DNA of 64,000 bases from Anoplopoma fimbria (taxonomy: Eukaryota > Chordata > Actinopteri > Perciformes > Anoplopomatidae). Each line of letters opens with the position of its first letter. Position 1 is the stretch's first letter. Made by a program: the position numbers and the translations under genes. The notes beneath the pieces were generated by a model. It was given only the letters and a program-made list of their open reading frames with translations. It had not been told where the DNA came from and made no database searches. This document shows positions 35,212 to 45,623 of the stretch, piece after piece. The stretch covers positions 16,374,238-16,438,237 of the forward strand of contig NC_072469.1 in assembly GCF_027596085.1 (NCBI RefSeq), written 5' to 3'.

Positions 35212-35487
35212 CAGTGATCATGTGTGCAGACATAAAATCAAAAGTCTCTCCAGCTGTTAAAGCCGACTGACAGCTGATCAGCCGTCATCAGAAACAGACG
35301 TCGCTTCACGTGACTCTACAGAGGAAAGGACGTCTCATGTCTCTTAAAACACATTTCCTCGTTTCCTCTCTCCTCGATTGGTTTCCTTGCGTCTCTCCAT
35401 GCATCCCTGGTGGGCAGGACTAAGACGCAAGGAAACGACGCAAGTGAGGGAATCGAGGAGGCGATTTAAGAGACTTGGCATGTACCC

Positions 35488-36097
35488 CATGAGACAAAAG
35501 AACACTTTAGTTTCATTTTAAAGACAATTTAAGGTTAAGATTTTCTGAAATTTGATGTCTTCAATCATAATTATAACAGTCATTACCTTTGCTGAACCTC
35601 AAAATATTCCCAAAATCCCAAATAGATTTTAGGTATGTTTTAGCTCAGTGATCCCATGGCACCAAAATCAAACTAACTGCTCCATTTGTAATCTCTTTCA
35701 GAATATATGAACGGTATAACTGCCCTGAAATAATTCTGATATAACACCAATGATACCACAAACTATTTCAATGAAGTGACAAGCTAGGGCTCTGTGCCTA
35801 ACCAGGAATATCATCACTGTCATGTAGCCATTGTTGTCACAGATGTCCCTGTTAAGATTTGACAGTAGGGGGGCGTTTAAAAGAAAGCTGGTCTCCTTAA
35901 GAAGAAGGCATATTGCACTGTAAAAACCTCCATAATGGATTCAATTCAACCACCAGTTGTTTCAATGTTTAAAATTGACGCACAAGATCATCCTTCCAGG
36001 AAGTGTTGTGTGGGCCGACACGACCCCTCATTGTTCATAAGTTATCTGACTGGACGCTGCAGCCGATCGTAATGATCTGATATAACTCATCATCGAT
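35488..36097. other. Spacer between the two composite element copies
   Basis: About 600 bases of AT-rich sequence not shared with either copy. No gene or known repeat was recognised. Confidence 0.5.
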
Positions 36098-36282
36098 GGA
36101 GTTTAATACCAGAGTGAGGACATATCACAGATCGAACAGATTGAAAAGTCAGAGAGAGAAAGAGAGAAAGTTGGAGTCTGTTTGTCAGTAGAAACACTTT
36201 ATACATAATTTCTTGTCATTTCCATTCAAGACAAACGTATTTCGCCGGTAGAAATCGGTCCTGCGCATATGAGCAGGACACA

Positions 36283-36514
36283 GAACACAGTATAAATACT
36301 CAGAACACAGCATAAATACACAGAACACAGTATAAATACTCAGAACACAGTATAAGAACACAGTATAAATAATAGAACACAGTATAAATACACAGAACAC
36401 AGTATAAATACTCAGAACACAGTATAAATACTCAGAACACAGTATAAATACTCAGAACACAGTATAAATACTCAGAACACAGTATAAATGACCAGAACAC
36501 AGTATAAATACTCA
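36283..36514 (+). repeat. 20-bp tandem array, about 12 units
   Basis: Same unit as the array at 34661-34961. The register is broken by a 13-base truncated unit at 36343-36355 and a 19-base unit after it, then units return to 20 bases. Most units keep TATAAATA. Confidence 0.95.
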
Positions 36515-36569
36515 GTGCAGTTTGTTAAACAGGTAACAGGCTGCGGAGAGAAATACATTTCTACTCTGG

Positions 36570-36711
36570 CAGTGATGATGTGCCATTATTAATATTAGTA
36601 CAGTGATGATTATTTTATTTCATTATTAATATTAGTACAGTGATGATTACTTTGTGTCATTATTAATATTAGTACAGTGATGATTACTTTGTTTCATTAT
36701 TAATATTAGGA
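36570..36711 (+). repeat. 37-bp tandem array, four units
   Basis: Four units of the same family as 35027-35211; the first has lost six bases. The units read GATGATTA where copy 1 reads GATGATGA, so this array has diverged or homogenised separately. Confidence 0.94.
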
Positions 36712-37391
36712 CAGTGATCATGTGTGCAGACACAAAATCAAAAGTCTCTCCAGCTGTTACAGCAGACTGACAGCTGATCAGCTGTGATCAGCGGCCGCCG
36801 TCATCAGAAACAGACGTCGCTTCACGTGACGCTACAGAGGAAAGGACGTCTCATGTCTCTTAAAACACATTTCCTCGTTTCCTCTCTCCTCGATTAGTAG
36901 GAAACTACGCAAGTGAGGGAATCGAGGAGGCGATTTAAGAGACTTGGGATGTACCCTTAGTTGATACAGCACAGACAATATGCATGACATCCTGTAGACA
37001 TGTTTCATCACATTAACCCTTTATGTGAGAGCATTGTAGCTACCAGTTGATTTAACAGGACTGTAATCTGCATATGTAACAATGGCGGGTTAATGAGGTG
37101 TGATTGTCCTATCCTCCATAGGAGTAATCCCCATAATTAAACAATTTTCTGTGCCCCCTTTAATTTCTATATAAGAGCCAAAAGCATATTGTGTGTATTT
37201 TATACGAGACAAAAAAGCGCTGTTTGGATTCAACTTAGACCATTGATCTACTGTAATGGTTTCCAGAAACAAATCTGATTTTGTAAAATAATGTCAGATC
37301 ACGGTGCATGTGAAATCCATTGCATTCCTCCTGATTTTACCTTTGTGTAACATTTTCTGTAAAATCTGTTGTAGTTCATTTAACCGCCAGC

Positions 37392-37611
37392 CCCCCTCAT
37401 GAGTTTGGGCCTCTCCCCGGTTAAGATCCAGGCACAAGGGGTTGTTATCAATCACATGTGCTCGTCTGGTCCGACCCGCAGCTCATACGTCAACGCCAGC
37501 GCGAGGGAGGAGTTCCCATCTGTGCCCTGCTCTGCCCGCCACCTCAACGATGACAAATGTGCCACCCGCCGAGGAAATATTGAGAGTTACCAGGACATTT
37601 ATCAGGTAACA
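37392..37611 (+). other. Exon-like open segment, unidentified
   Basis: A GC-richer 220-base block with an acceptor-like CCGCCAG before it and a CAG/GTAACA donor after it. One frame stays open from the ATG at 37399 to the donor (71 codons), including SSYVNASAREEFPSVPCSA and RGNIESYQDIYQ. I recognise no protein family. It could be an isolated exon, a conserved non-coding element or chance. Confidence 0.2.
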
Positions 37612-38152
37612 TTCGAGCAATATGAAAGATAACCTTTTGTAAGTGGACGCAGATAAAGATGTATGTTCTGCCTCTCCTCTGCACAGGCTCCGTCTCTGTT
37701 TAATACTGCAGCTACCCACCAGTGATATCATGATAATATGTTTCTTATTTCAGGATCAACCAGGTGTGCAGTCTGTTTGCTGCTTAGAGCAAATGAAAGT
37801 GGGGTCCATGTGCACAGTGCTGGACATTAAGCACATGTGGCCTACTTTTTTAGACACTGTGTGAATCATCCTTCACTAATGCCTTTGTGATGCATATTAC
37901 TTTTACAAATCGAGTGCAATGTTTACTCATAATCTTTCTCAAACATGCCAGGAACACTCCAGGCAACATAAACATGCCCCGGGCCATAAGGTATCTCCAG
38001 ACGCCCCCAATGACGACATTGATGTCTGAATTTACCTGTGGGCTTCTGCGCTCTTTTTTCAAGGTTTTGTTGGGCCTGGTGCAAAGAAGGCTTCTGTTTT
38101 TACTGAGACTGAATACTAATGCACTGCCACTGAAGCCAGTACACACCACTCC

Positions 38153-38190
38153 GTCAGTCAGTCAGTTAGTTAGTCAGTCAGTCAGTCAGT
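38153..38190. repeat. (CAGT)n microsatellite
   Basis: CAGT repeats interrupted by two TTAG variants. Confidence 0.93.
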
Positions 38191-40304
38191 CCATTCCCCA
38201 TGCCACTGCAGACCGTTTCTAGTCTATGAGCATGTTTGCTGTGTTGCTTTGGGTTAAGCTGTGTTGGCAAAGCATTGGTTTGTTGAATCGGGGCAACTGT
38301 TTTAGCCTTAACACACACACACACATACATGAAACTCTCCCATTGTAATCATCAATACAAAAGATTAACTGCATTAGAAAACATCTGGTTCTTTAAATAG
38401 TCAAAGGTACAAGCTTAATGCTTCATGCATAATGCTTAATGTTAGCATTTTATTAAATGCAGTACTGCTACGCCTTTGTCCCACTAAGCTATTAAATGCC
38501 ATGTTAGAATTCTGCTTGCTGAAATTAAATTAGTGTAAAATTTGTTTTTTTTCACTGCAATTATGAAGATTTAGATTACATTTCCTTTTTATCAACAGTT
38601 TCTGCTTGTGTTTGTTTTTAATAGATGGCATGTGAACTCAGGGTTGTAAAAGACTTATTAAGGTGTAATGTTGTAATTATTACTCAGAAATATTTATATC
38701 CTTTATCAAATATGCTTTCTGTACACATTTGTCAGTAGAGTGAATTTGGCTCAGCCAGAGGAAGCAAAGGAGTGATTTCCTGTTCCTTAGTGTTTGAGTC
38801 AACAACACATACAAAGCGACTAATTAATTAGATTTCTCTAAAAATCCCTGTTTTAATATAATGGTTTTTATTTGTCAGATATCAATTTGAATTACATTTC
38901 CTGTTGTAGAAAGCCTGAACACTTTAATCCCGGATCATTTTACCACCAAAGAAATATCAAGCCCATACTAACCTATGACACAGCAGATGATGATTATCTC
39001 ACAGTGGGCTGAGTATTGCACTGTATCACTGTATATTTTGCCATAGAGTTCAACACCAGAAAGGTGTAGCCACCACTTGGAAAAGAAACATTCAGTTAGC
39101 CTTGGTAAAAACCCTAAAGACAAAACCAAAGGCTCCTTACTTTTTACCCTGAATTAAAGATGGAGAACTAGCGCTGGCGTTGCATTATCTGTGCTGACAC
39201 TTCAATGAAAACATCCTTGAAAGCATTTGGTACAAAATAATACAAACATTCTCTCTGTCTGTCAGCATATCATTACTGCAAACATTGCTGTTGGATGATA
39301 TTAAAACTGACAGTGAGCGTACGTTGCCAGGGGTGAATTAACGTCAGTGATTAATGCAGTGTGTGGAGATCACTTGCTGGGAGTGATAGGCTGGGGAGAA
39401 CAGGCCTTTTGTGGGCCACAGCTTGAATTGGATACATATCTAAACAAATAGGGGAGAGTAGAGGCTTTGCTCTGCTTTGTTGAAAAGCAAACAGTTGGTT
39501 TTAACCAATCAAATGGTGAGCAGTGCATTTTAACTGAGATTTTGTATATCTTGTTCAAATTTGGCACAGTTTTCCTTGGCACACATCACCCCAGTACTTT
39601 ACAGAATATTTTGTTAGTGACTCCCCGACATATCTGTGCAAACTCCTAACTTTGTTTGACTTCACTTCAATCTTGTGAAAATTCCATCTCAAAGCGACCT
39701 TGTTGTAAAATCTGCAGCAATTAAAAACTACAAGGTAAAAGAAACAGCAGGGATGCACACGGTGAGCAGTTGTTGAAGGCATTTCTCGGAGCTGATAGTA
39801 AGGCACTGACAAAACCATCTCCTGTAGCATGCACTAACAAATTCCAGATGTAAAGTTTCCTATGGCTTAAAGCTTCCCATTGTGTCTCCTTTTTTGATGG
39901 TGCATATGTCATCTCTTTTTTGCACTTCTTGTTTTAAAAACAGGATGGAATAACTCTCAATTTTCAGTCTGCCTCTTCTCCGACACACATCGCTGCTCTC
40001 CTCATGTGCGTTTCTCTACACTGGTGTGCACAGTTAATAAATAAACGCTACCACCCTGCAGTGAGTATTTACAGTTTAGAAACAGTGTTTTTAAGTATTC
40101 CAGGCAATTTAGATGATTGCTGCTGCTTGCTACTTCAAAATACCCTGAACTTGAATTGTTACTTAGAATCCTACTTAGTCAACACGGTCAGTTGATGTGA
40201 GATTAAAAGTACAGCCCTAGGTAGATATATTATGTCACATTCTCTAATCCAAATTAGTTTTATTGAAATGCTTTAAATCCCCTTGACCCTTTGGGCCCTC
40301 CAGC

Positions 40305-40328
40305 CACACACACACACACACACACACA
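40305..40328. repeat. (CA)n microsatellite
   Basis: Twelve uninterrupted CA units. Confidence 0.93.
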
Positions 40329-41694
40329 TCAATGAGGTGACCAACACAGAATCAATGATAGCCCTAAATATTTCCCTAGAAAACCTTTTGTATTCCTCAA
40401 TAGTAACATTAAAGCATGGATGTACCATGGTGCTTTGCGTCAGCATTGGTGGCCTGCTGAGATAGGATTTTCTTTCCGTCTGCCTGGACCAACTTAACTG
40501 TGAGCTTTTTGCTGACTTTGAAGGAGCAAATAGTGGGAAGACACACAGTGCTTAGTCAACTCCACAGTGTACGTATGGCCGTCAGTCTTACAAGTCTTTC
40601 CGAGAGCAAATGTGTCAATTCCAAGGTACGCTTATTCATTATGGAGAGAGTGATGGCTTGACCATGCATATTTCATGCCCTTAAACCTTGCAAGTTTCAT
40701 GAAGTTGTCCGAATGAGTAGCATTTAAAACTGGAGTGAAGTGATGTGCTTGAATAATTAATCTGTAATGTCTTTGATGAAAATTACAACCAAGGTCATCA
40801 GTTTTATTAAAGCCAGGGGGTTCATTTATTAATCTTAATTGCATATTCAACTTGTTTACATTAGGAGGCTTATGGATGAAGTTTTTTTGGTACAAACACA
40901 TCCAGACACTTGAGCTTTAAATGGTTCAGTTTTTTCCGTTGCAGACAACTCTCTTTGCAAGTAACGTAGTGGAAATGGTGAGGGCACAAGATGTTTTTCC
41001 GTTATTGCATAGGGTTGTAAAGCCTGTGTTGGTATGTAAAAGTACACCCAGCTTTGCTATAAAGTGCTCATCCCCAATGCGAATTCCTTCCTCCCCTTTC
41101 TGACATTACACCTCCTCTCCCATTGCTCTGCCCTGTGCTGTCCGAGTTGCCAACTAAATCTCAGCCTCATCTTGTCCGCCCGTAACCTTGTTTATTCCCA
41201 ACAGTGGCATTAGCAAAGCTGTAAAAGTATTTATGGGGGTACAAATGCGGGACAGCCAATCTAAGGTAAATCTATAAATCCTGGCTGTTGATTTCTCAGG
41301 GCCAGGAGGTGCAGGCCGGTGATCATCAGTAGAGGTAGAAAGTATTCCCGGGCGGCTCTGTGTGACTAACGCGCAGAGGCCGAGCAGCATGCCAAGCAGT
41401 GTGTGGCGACACTGTTGTGCTTGCAATATGGCTAAGCTGGCCTTCGCCTCTGAAGTGAGACACCGCCTGGCTATCCATCTACCATGGGCCGGTATCATTA
41501 GCTAACACCAAACAGGGACCTGACTCAGCAAATGTGTGTGTATACAACCCTTTTTTTCTTCCTGTCCTTGGCTTGTTTATAGTTAAAGTACAAGCTAGAG
41601 CTTTATAGAAAATAAAGTGTTAAGAGCTCAAACATATCGTACATAGAGGTGCTGTTACTCTACAGTAGCTGGGACTTACTATTACAGCTGCATT

Positions 41695-42010
41695 CATTAT
41701 TTAATGGCCACTAGGAGGCAGAAACATGTCAAAACAAGCTGATATACACAGCCACCACATATCAGCGGCTTGTTTTTATGGCTGATTTTGTCAGAAAACA
41801 GTTGCCTACTTTCACAGCATTTTTAGCAGTATTTTGAAGTCGTGTTTCTGGCCACTATACCAAATGGAAGTCCAATATTCACTCTTATAAGCTCTATTTT
41901 CTGCTTGTTTTGCTCTAGACCATCTTCTGGGAAAAACATCTGTCTTTAACTTCGGGATGCTGTAAGCCATGTCCCTGTGTTTCTTTATTTTGGTGCTGGT
42001 TGAAAGCATT
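41695..42010 (+). repeat. Dispersed teleost repeat, related to part of 10241-11000
   Basis: It opens TGGCCACTAGGAGGCAG and continues with CCAATATTCACTCTTATAAG, CTCTATTTTCTGC and AGACCATCTTCTGGG. The order parallels GGCCACTTGTGGGCAGCAG, CAAATGTTCACTCTTTTAGC and CTCTGTTTTTGGTCTC at 10519-10690. It is a diverged member of a common fish dispersed repeat. Confidence 0.45.
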
Positions 42011-45000
42011 CATAAGGTTTGTCAGGTGTTCTGCTGGAGACAGTTGCCTTCAGGTATTTAGGGAAGTAGTTTAGGCGCTATAGTTAACACAGGCCTTTTG
42101 ACCAAAACTGTGAGCTAAAAGAGGCTAAAAAGTTAGCGTGGCAGAGTTGTAGTTCTCTACCGGCTGTAGGGCATTCATACCATTAGCACAAAATACAGAA
42201 ATGTTCCTCTATTATTAAATATGGTTGCATATTTTTTTAGCTAGCTATACAGCGAGCTAGCAGAGTTCCCTAGCGCAAAAGCTAGCAGAGCTATGTAGTT
42301 TACAGTGAGCCTACTAACCAAGAGGATTTACTATAGTTAGATGAATGGCCTTTTGACATAATGTTAGCTAAGACGAGGTGCATAGCTACACGAATAAGAC
42401 ATATTGAGTAATATTATTGCCAGGTGATTATGGTTAGCGTTGATGCCTCAAAGCAAGAAGGGCCTTCATTTGTGACCGGAAGCTTTTGGGGCCTTTTTCT
42501 TTGTTAGCATGTTTGTTTCACACAACAAAGATGATCATTATAAAATTGCCAATTTTGGCAAAAGGTCCAGGATGTTTCCACCTTCCACTAAATGCCAATG
42601 GGACTTAGAGTGGAGATATGACTATAACAGTCATATCTCCAGTAGAAAATAATAAACAATGTGGGACAAGGGGAGGAAGGTTAGAAAGAAGCTAACATTA
42701 AACAGTTCTGGGAACAAAAAGTAATCCTGTCTGAAGAATACAAACCACTTAATGACAGCAGTTGAAATATGTTAACAGTGTTGTCTTTTTGAAATTCCCT
42801 GTTTAATCACAAGCAAAAGGCACTTGTTAAGTGTCAGTGATACAGGCATCACTCCCTCGTATGACAGAAGTAAGTTGAGCGCGCATCTTTTCAACCTCAG
42901 CCGAACTTGTTTTTTTTTTTTTTAACCTTGTGCACTCTCTCAGCATCGTGCAGGGATGGAGCTTCCATCAGCTTCCATCTCTAATAAGATTTACAGAGAG
43001 TATAGCAGTGAAAGCAGGGTGATATGTCTTGGGAGCTCTACCCTCAATATTGGCAAGGAAATCAATGTGGTAAGTAAACCTACCAGCGCAGTGTGCAATC
43101 AGCTGCTAGGCCAAAAGTAATCACTGAATTGAAATAATCCTGAAAGGTTTCCCCACAGTAGCAAAGTTAATAACAAAAGAGTCACCCAGGCCTACGCCTT
43201 GAATTAGATATTAATCCTTGTATCAAGAATAATTACCAGGAAGGTTCAGAAACAGTGACCTTGCAGAGTGAGCCTCTCTGGTTGTCCGTCTGGACTCATT
43301 TCAACATTCAACAGGCGTCTCCGTTTTTCCTGGAAGTGTATTCAGTGACACGATTTGCAATGGTACAATGCAGTTTCCAACTGCTTAATTCTTTGCACTA
43401 CACTGTCAGGGAATGGTCCCTCGGCAGCCAGGAACCTCATCATCAACAATTTCTCACTTGTTTACATTAATCCTATCTCGATATCCACTCATTCCCATGG
43501 CAGCTCTTTGTAATTCTGCTCTATTGTCACGGTTTTGATAGACAGTCGGCACACACTCATTAATTAGCTGTAAATATTAGCTGTGTGCATCTCTGGAAAT
43601 TCCCTTCTAATGCTCCTTAATGGGAGTCAGGTCATTTGTTAATACTTTCTAGCACGCATTGAATTGCCTTCTGTGTACGCGCTCCCATTGAGCTTTCACA
43701 TAAATCCTGGTTCTTTCCTTTTTCATTAATTAGGAGCTATAGCCAGCAAAGCAAGACACTCTGTGGGGAGGACCAGTTGCGCGCTCACTTCAGGGAGGGC
43801 GATGAGGCGTCTGCTGTTCTTGAGCCTGCCTCGGTTTGGAGGAGATAAAGCATACTCTCCTGTAAAGTCTGTCTGTCAGTCAACTGTCAGACAGTTGGGT
43901 CAGCTCTCTGTCAAAGCCCCAATCATTTTGGCTCATGAGAGGTCAAGTGGAGTCGTGTTTGGCTGAACTGCAAGTCCCCCCTTGTCTGCCTCTCCAAGAG
44001 TAATTGCGATTTATTTTGCAGTGTTGAAAAGTAAACACGGACATAACTCAGAGGAACCATTTCATGAACACCATGAGCTCCCGTGTGTCTGGAATATTTT
44101 CTCACCAAAAATGTTTCTGAGCATCACATTGATCAACGAGATATTATTGGGCAAGGTATTACGACATCAGAATTTACTTCAAAACAGGATGATTCTTGAT
44201 TTATTTAGCCGGTGATAATTTTCATTTTAGTTCAACATCTTGAAACATTTATGGATATATTTTTGCTTGACCTTTGATCTCTATTATAATGATTAATTAA
44301 GGGTTAATCCATTTGTGAAGAACTAACTATAATATGGCAGAGGTTAATATAATGCAATGCAAACCTTCTATTACATGGTCATAAACTTAACCTTTCTGAA
44401 GAATGGCTTGGAAAGACAAGCACCTTTTATCCCTATTATCCAGTTTTTCATGGTCATTGCAGAAAGGAAATGGTCTGAGCACAGTTCAGTATCAGTCTGT
44501 ATTGGCAGTACTTGAGCTGTATTTGGTATTGTAGCATGCATAGTAAATCTCATATTATTGATCATGAAATGTATCTTTTCTTTTATATTTTTTCTTTCTA
44601 CCTCATGAACCAATAGCGGCTCTGATCATAGTTATATTGTGCTTTGTCCCTCTATACCTCACCACTCGATTAAGCCTTTAAGCTGTGCATTTTAGCTGCT
44701 TAATGTCTTGAACTTGAAAAGTTAGTATTTATTAATCCATTTTTCAGTGATTGTTTGTCACCAGGTTCAACACTGATTAGTGCAAAAATCTGTCTGGCTC
44801 CGGGTACCAATTTATAATTCATACTATCACTTAGATGCTAATGCTAGCTAGCCGCCCCTGTTGTGTAACTAACACAACAGGCAGTGTGTGTCTCAGCAGG
44901 TGCTACATTAACATGAACAAAAAGTAACTTCTTGTTGGGACCAGTCCTTACTATATGGTCCTTACATTAGCGAGGGCGGCTAAATCATTTTAGCCTGTGC

Positions 45001-45545
45001 GTGTAGTATTTCTAAGTGCAACAGAAACTTGTCAATAGAAATTACCCTCCCGTGTTGAGTGTGGTAAAGTGGTGACGATGGCTTTAACGTTTGATAGCCA
45101 ACATTATGTCGGCTTGTCAAAGAAGGGGGGGAGAACATTTTTGTATTAATGTTTATAGGCTGTACAGTATAGCGTTCTGCACTCAGTAAGGCAACACAGA
45201 AGTAGACAGCACGTGCCCTTGCAACAAATGTCAGTAAACCACTCAGAAGGGAAATGTCCACTCGGAGCATTTAAGCTGTTTCCACAAATATGTCAAATAA
45301 ATGGTGTTGTGCTCTGCAAAAATGCTACAGTATCAATGTACTTCACTTCCAATGGAAAAATTATACTTGAATTTCTTCAGTTTCATCTGAGTTTCATATA
45401 CATTTCTCACGTTTTAGTTTCAAAGCTGCAACAAGGTGTTATATGCACAGCACTGACCAACCAAAAATCTGCTAAACACACAGTGTTAAAGGGATAAATA
45501 GTTAGCAGTATGTAACTGCTTGTCTTCCACTGATTCCGGTTACTG

Positions 45546-45549
<4 letters not shown>
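42011..45549. other. Intergenic; part resembles conserved non-coding DNA
   Basis: No gene recognised. TAGC-rich degraded repeat sequence occupies about 42100-42330. The stretch at 43541-43740 looks like a developmental non-coding element, with homeodomain-like TTAATTAG words and balanced composition. A short perfect hairpin lies at 44857-44881. Confidence 0.4.

Positions 45550-45621
<72 letters not shown>
45550..45621. repeat. (GT)n microsatellite, about 36 repeats
   Basis: An uninterrupted GT run. Confidence 0.97.

Positions 45622-45623
<2 letters not shown>

Larger units (their letters stand above)
34190..35487 (+). mobile_element. Composite repeat element, copy 1 (unfamiliar family)
   Basis: The left end TGCCAAGTCT (34190-34199), followed by TTTCCTCGCTCCTCGAT, matches in inverted orientation the right end ATCGAGGAGG...AGACTTGGCA (finishing at 35480), suggesting terminal inverted repeats of about 40 bases. 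Inside, in order: an ETS/YY1-like block (34236-34263), a GTCT microsatellite, a short hairpin (GTCCTGC...GCAGGAC, 34635-34656), a 20-bp tandem array (34661-34961), a 37-bp tandem array (35027-35211) and a right-terminal hairpin (35336-35480). I see no coding capacity. A second copy lies at 36098-36957. The element is called from this internal comparison; no named family was recognised. Confidence 0.6.
36098..36957 (+). mobile_element. Composite repeat element, copy 2 (5'-truncated)
   Basis: Direct-orientation copy of 34190-35487. Similarity begins near ACCAGAGTGA (36107) and runs through AGACAAACG, TTTCGCCGGTAGAAATC, the GTCCTGC...GCAGGAC hairpin, a 20-bp array (36283-36514), the 37-bp array (36570-36711) and the right end CGAGGAGGCGATTTAAGAGA to ATGTACCC. 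The left inverted repeat and ETS/YY1 block are missing, and the right hairpin has a shorter loop. The copies differ in array lengths and many single bases. Confidence 0.6.
36958..41690. other. Intergenic, no gene confirmed
   Basis: Mostly AT-rich non-coding DNA. An exon-like open segment lies at 37392-37611 and is listed separately. Other content is a CAGT microsatellite (38153-38190) and a CA run (40305-40328). I found no Gly-X-Y collagen exons and no amylase-like sequence, the neighbours of RNPC3 in mammals. Confidence 0.5.

Noticed and set aside
41154..41498. 115-codon minus-strand open frame
   Set aside because: No recognisable family and no splice-bounded structure. It may be a GC-richer non-coding block.
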